Shown here: positions 48,621-62,244 of the stretch, one piece after another
Position numbering within the stretch: position 1 is the stretch's first letter
Layout of the letters: each line of letters starts with the position of its first letter
DNA from: Chamaea fasciata
Lineage: Eukaryota; Chordata; Aves; Passeriformes; Sylviidae
DNA length: 64,000 nt
Assembly (NCBI GenBank): GCA_029207755.1
Contig: JARCOQ010000001.1
Coordinates: forward strand, 89,887,637-89,951,636
Reading direction: 5' to 3'
Translations under genes and position numbers: made by a program
The notes under the pieces: generated by a model
Told to the model about the DNA's origin: nothing
What the model saw: only the letters and a program-made list of their open reading frames with translations
The model's database searches: none

Positions 48621-50589
48621 GGCATTCAAAGGTGCTCCATTCCCACAGCCTTCTAACCTCTTACGAGAAATGAAGGTCCTCTGTTTGTTCTGATGACACC
48701 TTATTCAAATCATGTGCTTTAGTGTGGAGACAGGAACTAACCCATTAGGCTCTGACCCACTTCTCAATAAACCAAAATATTAGCATTCAGTCTTCTTCCT
48801 TTTGCAATTCAGGATGAAATACGTAATCCTGTAACAAAACCAAGCAAAGTTGTTGGAGTAAGAAAATTCTCACAAGAGCTGCTATATTGTGTGACTGGGG
48901 AAAGAAGAGGGGATTTTCAGGAAACAAAAGGCTAAGTAAATATAAGCATAAATCAGATAGCAAGCAAATGTCAGTATTTGTTGGCTTATTTCAATACAGG
49001 AATTTAAATTGATGACTTCCTAGGCTGCAGATTAAAAGGTTACAGAGGATGCAGATAATCTTTCATGCAGAGCATGTTGGAGGCTGGGAATTCACTCTCC
49101 AGTATTTGACATACCAGTGTTAATCCTCATGTTAGCTCTTGGGAACTATCCAGCCCAAGGTAAACAGCCTGCTTGTCTCTTAACGAGCATCTGGACAACA
49201 ATTTACAGCAATCTCAGATCCATGCAGACGGGATGCTGCCTAAAGTAGCTGTGCTATTTTATGGGTGGGATACTGGATTTTAATCCAGATTTAAATAAGA
49301 TTTAAATAAGTTTTACTGAATAAAATGAAACAAGTGTTTCAGCAAATTATAAAATTATTTAAGCAAGTTGAACGCAATCAGATAACTTTCCTAAATGATC
49401 ATACACTAGAAATTATTTTCATGGTTAGCCAAATCTGCTTTTATACTTTCCAGGAATCACTCTCAGCAGTAAATAATTACTATATTCCTACATATAAATT
49501 ACCATTTTAACTTTGCATGTTTCAAATTGTTTTGCATAATTTTTAGAACATTCTAGTGACATTTTTTCTTAACAAGACTTATTTCATACAAGAAACATAC
49601 CTTATGTGAATGTAACTTATCCTGTAGATTCTGTAAACTAGTATGAACATCTAAAACTATTGAGCCCCTACTTCTTCAAAACTAGCTCTTAAAATTACGC
49701 TATTCATAAGCGCTTTTAATATTGGATTAGGGTACAAGGGTTAGAAAGGCAAGACCTTTCTCTTCTCCCTTCCCTCATGGGTATATAAATCCTTTCCCTG
49801 ATGCTACCTAGTTGGATTTTAGTTGTCTCAACTCATTTTATCTGGATGCTATTGTCCCCAGAAACTAACATGCTCATAAACTCTCTGTTTTCGCATCACT
49901 ATTTTTTAAAGCAGGACTTGAAATAATTTAGAATTTTAAAAATGGAGGTACAGAGTAACCACTATTTAGCTGAAACTGGAAGGAATTTTCACCAGGCAGA
50001 ATTCATATCAGAATCCCCACTCACTTCAGGAAAATGAAATTCAGCAAGGACATAGCTAGATCTATGAGAAATCTGTATTTATACTCAAAACCACTGAAAT
50101 TACATTCTTGCTGCCTTTATTGTAGGAATCAAGTAAACACAGAGATAAACTCTAGATAAAAATACTCCTATGAATGCAAAAGTTGGTGACTATTATTCAT
50201 AACTACTAATCACTTTTTTAACATATTCCTGTAATTCTGTTAAGGACTAAGGTTAACCATAGTTTCTAGCATTTCTTGTTTCCTGTTCTTTCATGAGATT
50301 AACAACTGCACAACATTTGTCTCATTTTAATTGGACAAAAAAGAAAACCATGAAGATTGCTCACCAAATACTTTTTTTCCAGACTATAAGACAAGCAAGG
50401 TTCAGAAACAGGAGGAAAATTAAACAGCAAGTGGAGGAGTATGAGGCACTGTTTAATGCCTTTGGCATTATCTCTTTCAGTAGTGAATGCTAAGCAATGC
50501 TTCAAACTGAGATTACAGTTGAGTAGACAGAAAAGGAAAATATCATTTTGTCTGTGAAGTTCTCAAAAGGATGAACCTGTCAAGAGATA

Positions 50590-50840
50590 GAGAAATAGGT
50601 CACATGAAAGTTAATGAAAAGTAATAAATGGAATACATTGTGCCACAATGCTTCGTCTCAATTAAAAGTTCACTTGCTGAATGCCATTTAAATTGACAGA
50701 TATCCAGCTCTTATCAACCTGCCTATTTATCGTCTTTGCATTTATAAAGGCTGTTGTTTATTCCACTGGGTAGCCTCTGGAATCCTCCTGTTGCATTACT
50801 TAGTCAAGAATAATTGAAGTGTAAAGAAGTGAAATGCCAC
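50590..50840. promoter_or_regulatory. Candidate conserved non-coding element (inferred)
   Basis: A repeat-free stretch with a MEF2-like 'cctatttatcg', an octamer-like 'tctttgcatttataaa' and 'tcaattaaaag'. No frame is supported. The motif cluster is suggestive only. Confidence 0.25.
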
Positions 50841-52689
50841 AATTCATAGGAAAATGTTTCATGCGAAAATGTTTCCTTATTACAGATGTTTCTGCGTTTC
50901 AGAATAAACTGACATTAGAGGAAGGCTGGATTTTAACTTCTAGCGGTGTCTGGCATTATACTGACACGAATTAATGATTGCTTTTTGACCACAGCAATGC
51001 CACCACTTCCAGAGGCAGCTCCAACACCCCTTTTTAAGAATTCAAGACCAAAAAAAAGTGGTTTGGAAGGCAAGATAGGGAACACATCATATCTGCATGA
51101 GATTCCACACTGCTGCACCACAGCTTCCCATACAGAGGTGTGATGAGAATATTGAACTTGCAGAAAGGGCTATGATGTGCTTACTGCTGGGTTACAGCTT
51201 CAACATTGCATTACCCTGTTGCAAGTTTATAGAGATTACTTGAGCCACTTGTAGATGAGACAAAATTCTGTAGCTTTTTATGGGGGGGATATCCTAAGGC
51301 TGAAAGTTAAACACAGAACAATACCATAGGTACTACTAAAACTGGGAACACAATTACAGCATGCTAAAAATGTGAGGCATCGGAAAGATGCCCTTTTTGA
51401 ATTGCATGTGAACTCTCATTCTCTCCAGGTCAGGTGTTTGTTTTAGACCTCCATGTTTAAGTACTTCATCCCTCTTCTTCGGTTAAGTACTTCACAAAAC
51501 TCACTTGTCTCACAGTGGGAGACAGTGTCTCTATAACTGACTGCCCATAAGTCCTTGACCTTGCTCAGGAAATGAGAACTCTGGTGTGTAGCTCTCTGTC
51601 AGTGCCAGGATCTCAACCGTATTTCCTTCAACTCCACAGTAAATGCCAGCATTGTGTAAGAGTTGTGGAGCACCCTTCACTTCCCAAGTTAGAGCTGTGC
51701 CACTGAACTGCCTAAACTGCCAGCTACCAAGAGGGAGTCTGACATTGCAGGAAGGGTCCCTCACTATGAAGTGGGAGGGAAGAATATGGATCTCTGTTTT
51801 GTGATACAAGGATGGATGAAGAGTGCCACAAGCGCACCAATACAACAGAAACACAGTGGGTGTTTGGGAGTTTTACTGACTAGAAGGAGAGCTGTGGCAG
51901 ATACTGATTTTTTTTTTTTTGCTCAGGATGGGAAACCAGTGTGCATGTGCAGAGGTCTAAATGTGGGCACCAAACACTTCCACTGCAAAAGCGTTAATAG
52001 GATACTTCATTTTAGGCAAGTGTGCAAGTGTTTCCGGCATGGTGATTGGCTGGAATACATGAGAGGCTTTCAGAGTAGCCTCACCTGGGGGGAGACAATG
52101 CACCTCAGCAGCTAAGAACAAAACATAACTCAAGAGATTAATCAGTGAAAGAAAAACAAGCTCACACTTCCATGGCTCCAGTTTACAGAAGATCCAAGAT
52201 AGGTGCTGCTCTGACAGTCAGGCTGTCAAATAGCAATCAAATCCAGGAATACCTCTTACAACTTGTATAATTGCACAAGTATGCAGACATACTTTCAGAG
52301 AGATTCTATATGAAAAGGAGAACTGTTTATCCTTAGCTCACAAACACACAAAAGTACAATGCTACCAGGCAAAGTAAAATATCTGTATTTGGGATTTTAA
52401 AAAAAATTATACCTGTGTTTGAAGGTCTGAGCCTGAATTAGCTGCTTACATTTAACTGTCCTGATGTCTTTATATTTTAAGGACTTAAGCAATAAGGATT
52501 TGGTACTGAATTCTGGCTGATTCTTACTTGTTCAGCATAGTTGAGAAATTGAGCACTTTGGGTAGCTGTCTCCTCTCCTTACCCAAAGCCTCAGGCTGTT
52601 AAAAGCGTGAAAAAGAATGCATCAAGGGTTATTTTTAAAATGCTTCTAAGTGGAATTTGTGCTCAGTTAATATTTAACTACTGCCTACA

Positions 52690-53000
52690 ATGCACATAAT
52701 AAAATGGGAGTGTGCTTTGGAGAGCCCTGATTGAATGTGCTAGTCGGCTGGTGCTCTGCTAGCCTAATGAAATTTGATTTTGACATTATGTAATGGAGCA
52801 CAGTGATGAAAAACAGCAACTCTAATAAGGCTCTACTTTTCACAGCTTATTTATTTTTGGCCACTGAAGCAGTGTGCTTCTGTATCCCTCTCAGAGTATG
52901 TAATCTCAAAATAATTAGCTAAGATGACTTTTCTTTGTGTCTTAATTAAATGAAATCTAAGTAACACACTATTACTTTTACATTGCAAAATCATTGGGGA
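52690..53000. promoter_or_regulatory. Candidate conserved non-coding element (inferred)
   Basis: A repeat-free stretch contains 'cctaatgaaatttgatttt', 'aaaataattagctaag' and 'cttaattaaatg', a dense set of TAAT cores. No frame is present. Regulatory role is inferred. Confidence 0.25.
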
Positions 53001-53950
53001 ATATTTTCAACTCATATATACTGGCAGCACAGAAGTCAGCTGAACAATGGGAAAACCTACAGCAGCAGCAATGTTACTGAAGGGAAAGCATTGGACCAAC
53101 AGTACCTGACTGCCCTGTAGGTGCTCGGAAGAGAGCTGGCTGTGTTCCATGCTGTTTCAGTTACCTGTTCTTTAGCATCCAGGCAGATCAGACTGTGTTG
53201 TGACTAGTATAAGGTGAATTAATGTTCAAAATAAAATTGTATCAGGTTAACAAATTAATTTCTGCTTGATTCTGAACACATGTTTCTAGGGTGAAAGGCT
53301 CATGCATTAACTCAACAGATCAAGCACATCTCATTATGCAGAAGTTAATGTTAACACACTCAATTTCCTACATTTTTAAGGATCTGATGCTTTCAGGGGC
53401 TTTTTTTTCTTCTCATGCTAATTGTATGATCTGCATCTTTTATCTAAAATGTAGTTTGTGTCAAAAAATTCCTTCAACAACCATCAGGCACTCATGAAAT
53501 TTCAGATCATCTAGGAAGCAAGGGAAGAAAGTTGTGGCAGAATTGACGAGGATGCTATTCTCAGTCCCAGTGGGCAGTAAAGCTAAACAAATGAGTTACC
53601 CGCTGAATTGTGTGCATTCACTCTTGGAAGAGAACTGCTTTTTCACTTTAGACATGGGTGCAACTATCTTCTTTCTCTCACATCCATATGCAGACACACC
53701 TGTAAATAATCCTGGCCTTTGCAGGATGCTTTTTATGTCACAGGGTGGAAAAAAAGTAAAGAAAAAAAAAACCTGCAAATGTCCTGAAAAGACACAAGTG
53801 GTATAAAAGTGTTAAGCCACTAGCATAGTGAGTAGTCTGCGACACTCAAGCCTCAAAGACTTTAAAGGATGTGTCCTGGGTTGAAGTATATTCTATCACC
53901 ATCTCCATGAACTGTTGAAACCAGATGAGGCAGTGCTCCCTGCCTCCCCC

Positions 53951-54067
53951 ACTCTGGATTATCTTCTGTTAATGGGCCCATCAGCACCTTGCCACATGAC
54001 TCACAGATACCCCCCTCCTGGACTATCTCCTGTAAATGGGCCCATCAGGCCTTATCACATGACTCAC
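53951..54067 (+). promoter_or_regulatory. Duplicated U3 enhancer-like repeats with AP-1 motifs
   Basis: Two similar units of roughly 54 bp lie at about 53951-54004 and 54015-54067. Each holds 'atctyctgtwaatgggccca' and a terminal 'cacatgactcac'. Perfect TGACTCA AP-1 motifs are at 53997-54003 and 54060-54066. The same pair exists in the copy at 5.8 kb, so the duplication predates the two insertions. Confidence 0.7.
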
Positions 54068-54120
54068 CATCCCATTGTGAGATGCTCCGCCCAGAGGGAG
54101 GAACCAAGCATTCCAGCCTG

Positions 54121-54128
54121 GATATAAG
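54121..54128 (+). promoter_or_regulatory. TATA-like box of LTR copy 2
   Basis: GATATAAG lies about 55 bp after the second AP-1 motif, at the same position as GATATAAT in the other copy. Confidence 0.5.
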
Positions 54129-54400
54129 ATGAGACTCTGAACACCAGAGCAGCGCTTACCTACCGGACTCCCAGAGGACAAGAGCTACTGCTGGATCTTC
54201 AGACCCATTATTTCTACAGGATCACCGCTTCAACAGACCCACTCTGCTTGGACTGCTACCACCATAGGGTGTCAGGTTGTATTCTGTCTTGGTCATTATT
54301 CTTGTACTACTGCATTTATTTATTTCTTTTAATTTTTTTTCCCTATAAAATTATAATTCTGACTTATGATCTCCCACTGGTTTGATTTCAAACTAGTACA

Positions 54401-55572
54401 CCATGTCTGAATTACACTGTGCTGAACCAACTAAGATGGTTGGCAGCAATAACTTCACATCATGTATAGTATGTAGGATGAAGTGTAGGGAACCTTGATG
54501 AAGTCTGTTGCTGACATTTAAATAAATTAATTATGTACTCTGTATACAAACAAGAGAAACTGATGTTTCAGCAGTGATGGGCCTGATTAGTTTTTAATTA
54601 TGATGAAGCCAGCACTTAAATGGTTTGTGTTAAGCTTTTTAAACCAAATTTTCAGTAAGCCTGTTTATGTGGAAGCATAATGCTTTCACTGGCATGTTCA
54701 GCTATATGGAGGTATATAGATACTGGTTAAATTTAAATTGTTTATCAAAAACCTGCTCCTGGACTGTCCCACCAGCAGGCTTCATTCAGGCAGCAAATGT
54801 GACCCTCCACACCTACACACCCGCTTCCTTCACAAATAAAGCACAAATCTGAATAAGGACAGGAAATGTGTCTGGGTCTCTCATGGACATATCACAAAAT
54901 GTCTAGCAGCTTAATACACACAAGCTGAGAACTGCCTCTGGCTCAGCCAATCTAGACATAGCCAGTGCCATTTTCCTGTCTGCTGCACTTGCAATGAAGG
55001 GTAGTTTCGGTCCTTCTGTGATGGTAGCTGTGAGGCAACTGCTATTTTATGAGAGCAATTGATGCAATGTATTAAGAGAGCAATTGTAACACGGATACAT
55101 TACTGTTACTTTTTTTTCATTTATCACTTTTATAGATCTTGATATTGACAGTCTGAAAAAGAGTGGATACTTCTTGTGTTTAGAAAAACCCATCTATTTC
55201 CACACAGCAAAGGGGAAACAGGAATGTTAACCCTCTCTGGTAGATTCAACTCACTCATTGAAATTTGTATTATTTTACAATGCTGTGATGTTGGGAAAGC
55301 ATTAGTCTTGACTAAGACTGCAGAGAATTGATTCCCATGTCATTTCTAAGTGACTGTTAAAATGCAGATAATTTGTCTGAGTTGGTGAAGTAATCTCAAG
55401 AGCTCAAAGGGAAGATGTTAGGCCAAATAAGGGAACAAGTATTACATTGCTCAAAAGGCAACAAAAAGATAGTGTTCTTCTATCTACTTCCCTTGCCTCT
55501 CAAGTGTTGCTTTTATCCCCTAAAAGCTGGTACAGACAGAAATGAATTAGATGGTCTATCATTAATCAGAGA
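54401..55572. other. Unique sequence, no gene
   Basis: AT-rich; includes 'gattagtttttaattatgatg' near 54587, a possible homeodomain-type site. No repeat or frame is supported. Confidence 0.6.
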
Positions 55573-55972
55573 ATAATGGAATCATAGAATGGTTTGGACT
55601 GGAAGGGACCTTAGAGACCATCTAGTTCCAATGCCCCTGCCATGGACAGAAACGCCTTCCACCAGACTGAATTGCTCAGAGCCCCATCCAGCCTGGCCTT
55701 GAACACTTCCAGGGATGGGGCATCCACAGCTTCTCTGGGCAACCTGTTCCAGTGCCTCACCACCTTCACAGTAAAGAATTTGTTTCTGATATGTAATCTA
55801 AATCTCTCCTCTTTTAGTTTAAAACCATTCCTCCTTGTCCTAACACTACCTGCCTGTGTAAAAAGTCACTCTCCCTATTCTGTATAAGGCCCCCTTAAAT
55901 ACCGAATGTGGAGAGGCTCCCCAGAGCCTTCTCTTCTCCAGGCTGAACAACCTCAGCTCTCTTAGCCTGACA
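55573..55972 (-). mobile_element. CR1 LINE 3' fragment, antisense
   Basis: The plus strand starts with the reverse complement of the CR1 terminus ('atcatagaatggtttggact' then 'ggaagggacctta'). It continues through 'ccatccagcctggccttgaa', 'acttccagggatggggcatc' and 'gggcaacctgttccagtgcc', to 'ctccaggctgaacaacctca' and 'gctctcttagcctg'. These are the standard antisense blocks of the CR1 3' region. About 400 bp remain and are well preserved, suggesting a relatively young 5'-truncated copy. Confidence 0.93.
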
Positions 55973-58900
55973 GAAAATATTGTTATACCATTTGTGCTTA
56001 TTTTAATAAACTGCTGTATTAAGGTGATAATGTGGAATTTTAGTGTTATATTTCTATATTACAGCAAATAAAGGTTCTGCAATAGGAAAATTGCCAATTT
56101 ACCCTCCTGTCTGGAGGTAGGTCAGAAATAATTCTTCTCTCTTACTTGATAGCAAAAGTCACAAAATTGTTCCCATACCCCAGAAGTACATCTAAAACCC
56201 CACATTAAGACATTGTGACAGGACAGAGACACATTGCACTGTGATCCACTTTAAATAAAAAAGGTATTTATGCTTTGAACATACAAGTTTTTGCAGCATA
56301 GCATTCATGAATGCTGATATAAGTTAAGGATAAGTGTCATTCTTGGAAGCCACTCCCACAGGAGATTTTGGTTAAAACCTGACACAAAACGTATTTCGCA
56401 TTTTGTAGGTAGTGAAATGTCCCCCTAATTTAAAAGCTGTGTTAAAACATGCCACGTTTGGAATCAGGATCTTGTGTTTTGTCCATCTGAGAAATAGATA
56501 ATTGGTTTTTTTTACAAAATTCAAATATGACAAGAACTATGAAACCTGACTTTATAAGGATGTCTCTTGTGACTGGATTTACTAACACGTCACACAGGGT
56601 CAGTTCCAGCTGATAGTCTTCCCAGCTGAGGTGCTTGCAACATATACACTGTCTCATATAGACTCCCCTGTGCCTCCTAAGGGTGGAGTTCCTGTTACAG
56701 TGGGCACTCCTTTTACAAGGCTGCTCAAGCTGCCTCTTCTCTGCCTGCTGGAAACTATAGAGCATAATGCCTTTGAGACAACTACCTCTTCCAAAATTTT
56801 AATCATTCAGACAACTTCTGCTAAAGTCAGTAGGCTCAGATCAGACAGACAAAGAGAGGGACACTGTGTAAGTCTTGTTATCTTCTGAAACTAGTTAAAA
56901 AGGAGCTGCCATGCCCCATAGGATTCTGACAGGACAGACCCAGTTTCATGTTCCTCTGATCAGCTGCAGCACACCTCTCACTACTTCCTGACAGACACTA
57001 CAGCAATGCCATGAGACGGTTAATTACAGAAGGTGCAAGGCAAAAAAACAAAACACATCAAAAAAGAAAAAAGTATTCTTAGATCTCTTTAGCACCATTC
57101 CCCTTTTCCCTGTCTCTAGCAGTAGAAGAGTACATTGCTAGCTCACACTCAGTCCCACTCTCAAACCCTGCAGGACAAAACACCAATGTTTTGAATGGTG
57201 TTACCTCCTCCTTCTGTTCTTTCCCAGTGTACCATGTTACCTAGCCAGCCAAAAGAAGGATCCCTTTACTTCCTGCTCTGAGGTACTAGGACATACATAG
57301 CATTTAAAATATATTAATTTGAGTGGTTGCAGATCGCAGCACATTTAGTGCATGAAGAGAATTGTACCCATGTGAGTAAATCACAAATGTGGTGACAGGT
57401 ACTTTTTAAGAGAGCCATGTAAGAGTGTGTCAAAGTATTCTTCTTTTACAGAGCATTAAAAGAAATCCTAGCCTGGAACTGCTGAGAAAATAATTTATCC
57501 TGATTTTTTTAAAGCCTGATTCAGTTCTCTTAACATAATTTCCTGAGCTTTGAACTCATTGAGTCTTCTAATAGTGTCCTTAAATGAGAGAAGGAGGTAA
57601 TTTTCTCTCTCACTGCCTTTAGGAGATCATCAATCATGTATTACTCATAAGTGTTAGCATTGCACCATTGTGAGGTTTGGTTTTTTTTTTTTTTTTCTTC
57701 TAAAGAAGCCTAATCATGCATGGAGAAAGTGCTGTAGTGTAAAAGTTTCCATTTATAAATTGCACAGTCTTTGTGCAGAATTGCTGTACCTCCTACAAGG
57801 CAATTTTAGTATAAAACCTGACAATGATTCAAATCTCTAGCTATAATACATTTTTTATAACCTTTCCATCACCTGCTGCCACAACACATTTCTATAACAA
57901 GCAAATTCCATGGATGTTATCATGACAGATTTATAAATGAGTTGTGCTGTGATTGTGTCACCAAAGATGTGCTTATTAAGCCAAGGGGTGATGCAAGTAT
58001 TGAGCTATTTGAAAAGCCAAGCCACTTCTATTTAAATCACAAGAAACAGGCTCCAAGATACTAAGAACTGGTTTGACTGAGCATTTGCATGTTCACCTAA
58101 TTTCAGTGTTAAAACACTGTCAAACTATATACTAGTCTTTCCACTTGAAAAGCGGATTACATCACATGAAATGTGATGGTCTTTGTCTAAGTCCTCAACT
58201 GACTGTCCCTACATTACAAAAATCAATATTTACTTTTCCAAAAAGAATTGTAATTGACAGTAGGTGATTAGGAGAAATGAAGTCTGAATTCTAACCATGT
58301 CCAGGGGCAGTAAATGTCCAGGAGAAAAGCATGAAATAAGTTCTGAATCTCCCTGTTCATTGAAAACGAAAAGCATTTCCATATTATATGTTAGTTTCTT
58401 CAGGAGAATAAATCAGAGCTGGAACAAAATATTCCTGGTGTGTTCCTCCTTATTTACAAAGTTCTGTTTTCTGAATACACCACTGCACAGTGAGAGACAA
58501 CATCTCTTCTTGCCATTCCAAGGCCCCACAGCACAATGTTCCTGGTTCAGGATCACGCTCCCAAGGAATTCCCACTTTCTCCTTCCATTACTTCCATGAA
58601 CCTTTCCACTCAAACAACACCCTCTGAGCTGCATTCACTCCTGTAATATCCATTTCTAAATGGCCTTACATGAACCTTTGCTGTGGGCAGTTGCATGCCC
58701 ATCTTTTGCCAGGGAAAATATTACTGTTTCAAAAGATGCTTATTTGTTTCCAAATACTTGTGGAAAAGGAATACATCTTTTCCCACTGTGGTTTCATTAC
58801 GCTTTAAACCAGTCTTTCATGGGGTATATATAGTAGCAGCAGCAGGGAGCAGCCTACACTTGAGGCTAGCAGTCTCACAGAATTACTGTGCAAATACGAC

Positions 58901-61900
58901 TTAGTGCTTTCTCCTCTTTCATCCAAGACTTGAGTAACTGGCACTGCCTCATGCCTGTCAAAAGACTGCTCTGTAAATCCATTCTGTGCAAAAAAGGAAA
59001 ATATAAGTAAAATGCACATGTTCACCAAGTCTGTTTTTTAACCTTTTGAACTCTCGAGAAGCTTTTTAAAGCAATCAGCTCTGAGTGCAAATGATACCCT
59101 GCTACCGCTTATCCTCCTTTCCCAAGAAACCCATTTGCAAAGTATTATTTGTTTATTTCTCTCAGGATAGAAATAAGCACTGAACATGGGAATGTTAATA
59201 CACTTCATGATGATAAACCAGGGGTTTAAATGAGCACAAAAACTTGATGAGGCAAAGCAAATGATTTTAAAGCTCTAATAGGATTCCTTGCATGAATTTG
59301 AAACATATGCACATAAAGCACTGACCCAGGACATAGTCACTGCCGTTTCTATTATCATTATGACTTTGCAAGTTGTGTCTTATTAATGAGCATTCACTGC
59401 AGTGCTTTACCTACTGTGAGAGTTGCTGTACCTTCCACAACCCCCTTCTTCTGAGAACCATCCCCTATTAAAAATAAAACTGCTGTGAAATGAGGTAATA
59501 TCACACATAACAGAAAAAGCCCAGAGCAAAAGATCTGCATATTGACAAGACAGTCCATCATAACACAGAGACACCTGTGCTGCCTGAATAACCAGTGGCA
59601 ATCCAGTATGGGCCAGGTGTGGTACTTCCCTAGGCAAAGAAGTGACACTGGATTACCCCTGCCAGCATTGCAAAAGAGGAATCACCTCAGGGAGCTGGAA
59701 AACAAGAGAAGAAGAGTCACTGTATACAAGCACACAGGTATTTGATGTTCTTTTCCTTTACAGCCAGCCACCCAAATATGTACATGGAGAGCACACACAA
59801 AAATCTTCCTCCTTGCAGAAGAGAATGGAGAAGATATACTGGTCACTGCACCAGGCTAATTCTGTGGTAGCACTCAGCCTGACAAGACAGGAAGGTAGAG
59901 GAGAGCCAACAAACAAGTTTTGTCTCTGTAAATAGATGCCACAGAATTACATGTACACAGAGTAAACCTCAGTTAAAGATTAGACAACAAACTGCTGCAG
60001 CAGGTTTGGCTTCCTACTTAAATCTTGCCAATTCAACTTAATTCTCGGGGTCCCTGAGGAGAGTACAACTTGCATGACAGTACAACTATCTTTTCTCATC
60101 CCAGAGGCATACATCATGCAAAGCTGTATGCATGAACAGTCTGAACTGGGCTGTCCTTTCAGCTGCACAGGTCTTTTTATCTCCTGCAGTGCTGTCAATC
60201 TCCCACAGGATGGCGGATGCCACTGGCACTATTAATGCAGTATCTTGCCCAAATATGTGTCACTTTTAACTGAAAGAACAAATTAGAGAGATTTCCTGGA
60301 AATATTAGTGTATCTATGCAGTGACTCACATGCCTGGTCCCATGGAGCAATTTATGGCAGTACACAGCCAGGATGGGATCCTTATCATGTCCACCTTCTC
60401 AGACCCACTACTTTTTTTCATGGAACTTTCTCAGTTCTACAGATCAAGATAGTGTAATTGACCCTGCCAGTCAGAATTGCAACATTTCAGGTTTCTTTCT
60501 TCAGCTTTTGTTTGGCTCCAAATTCATCTGTCAGGCAAACAAAGACAAAAATAAAAACAATATGAACTGCTTAGCAGGAAACTTTATCAATTTAAACCAA
60601 ATCTTCAAATAGTACTTAAAATGAAAGCCTAGCTTTTCTTTCCTTCTGCAGCACAAAAGCAGCCAGCCTCAGTGAGAAAGTCACTATTGCCTACTTACAG
60701 AGCATATTTTTTCCCATTCTAATGTTTGTTTGCTGTTTCAAGGGCAGCATATAATCAGTAAGCAGTTAAATTTCGTGCCTGTTTTAGAACTCTTAAGTGT
60801 TAAAATCCCACAGCACATTCACTGCTAAGGAGCATACTGTTTCTAGCCTCCATCCAAACTGATAATCTTTGTTTTCCACATCCATATTTTCCATCACACA
60901 TAAGTCTTTGAAGTTTTCTATATATATATATGCTAATTGACTCTGCCTCACCCAAAACATGCACGATTTCAATGCAAAGGCTTCCACTGATCACATGGAT
61001 CAGAACTGTTATGTACAAAAAAGATACATAATGGTAGATGTACCTGAAGAAAATCTCTGTTTAAGTTAAGTGAATGAGCCATCTGCCAGCCAATTTTACT
61101 AAAAAAACTCCAAATGTGCAGGATGATAGCTTTATGGATCTACTCTTTAGCCACCAGCTTCACAAGGTGTCAGGCTGACAGAGGCCATAATTACTCATCT
61201 GCCAATCTCCAAAACATTTTTCCTAAGAAAATGAAATAAATAAAAAAGGCTAGCTGCATATCTCATCAGGTTTTTCAGATACAGGAACCCATAAAAGCAT
61301 GAATATTTATCATGGGAACCCGAACAATGAAGAGCTTTTACCATCTAGTAAGGTGGTAATACTTGAGAGAGCTATTCGCCTACTGCTCCATTTACTAGTT
61401 TATAGGCAAACAGAGACATGAGTCCCTAGTGTAGGGGAAACCTGCAGTTCTCAGAAAGAACAGGTGCCAATGGTATGTTTATTCTCCTGACTTCTGCACA
61501 GAAATCTTCTTTTATCGGAATAAGCAAGACCACCACTGAAAAATGTTCCAATTAATCTGTGTTCCAAGGACCCTTCTCTTTTTCATGTGTTCACTGCAGT
61601 TTAGGGAAAAAAACCTGAGATATCCAGTAATAAAGATTTTCTGAATTTAAAGTTTAAATAATTGTTGAAAAAAAAGTTGAAAAAGGTCTGTAAATGAGAT
61701 CTTTAGGGGAAAAAAAAGCCAAACCGGGATCAGACAAGGAGTTGTGCTCATGTAGAGCCTCATCTCACTATGAACAAAGAGGTTTTGACTTCCAGAGAGA
61801 ACATGATATAAATGACTTCTTATGTGTCTACTTTCATTTATTTGTAATTGACAGACTGACTGGTTCTGCTGGGCCTCTCTTATTCCATTAAAAATTTTAA

Positions 61901-62229
61901 CTACTTATTATTTGAGCTAATTTGTTTGTAACCAGCTTTATCTTTCTGGAAATATGCACAAGTAGCGTACCCATACTATTTTTCAACATTTTATTCAAAG
62001 ACACAGTACTCACATCCAGAAATAACACACTTCTATGGAAATCTGTTCCAGTCCATGTGGCTATGCTAGCAGGAACTTTTGGTTTGCATTTTTTTTTTTC
62101 CCACAGATGAAGTCATTCTTCATGAAAAGGATCATAACTTTTTTTGCTAAAGCTTCATAAACATAAAGATAGATTATTTTCAGACAAAGTTAATTCCTTT
62201 ACAGCCCTTCAGGAGTCAACCTCTGCAAA
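55973..62229. other. Gene-poor sequence, no supported gene
   Basis: No convincing frame. Simple-sequence items are a T run at 57681-57696 and a short (TA)n at about 60919-60931. 57310-57690 is a repeat-free candidate regulatory stretch, listed separately. Confidence 0.55.
57310..57690. promoter_or_regulatory. Candidate conserved non-coding element (inferred)
   Basis: A repeat-free stretch with 'gagataaatt'-poor but TAAT/TGA-rich content, including 'aaataatttatcctgatt' and 'gatcatcaatcatgtatta', ending in a T run. No frame is supported. Inference only. Confidence 0.2.
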
Positions 62230-62244
62230 CATATTGTCTAAAAC

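Larger units (their letters stand above)
46611..53871. other. Gene-poor sequence with candidate non-coding elements
   Basis: No supported gene. The 47150-47560 stretch is purine-rich and may be another old L2-like remnant. A direct repeat 'gatttaaataag' occurs twice near 49290, a T run at 51910-51920, and a palindrome is listed separately. Two candidate regulatory stretches follow. Confidence 0.55.
53872..54400 (+). mobile_element. Solo LTR of the same ERVL-like family (copy 2)
   Basis: This 529-bp segment begins TGTCCTGGGTTGAAG and ends AACTAGTACA. It aligns end to end with the minus-strand LTR at 5526-6065, including the 'gagatgctccgcccag' block, TATA-like sequence and T-rich R/U5 region. 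The flanking pentamers, ggatg and ccatg, match at three of five bases, so the target duplication has decayed and this copy may be older or mutated at the edge. No primer-binding site follows at 54401, so it is a solo LTR. Confidence 0.87.

Noticed and set aside
53867..54405. Target-site duplication around the second TGTCCTGG LTR
   Set aside because: The flanking pentamers ggatg and ccatg match at only three of five bases, so I do not report a duplication there.
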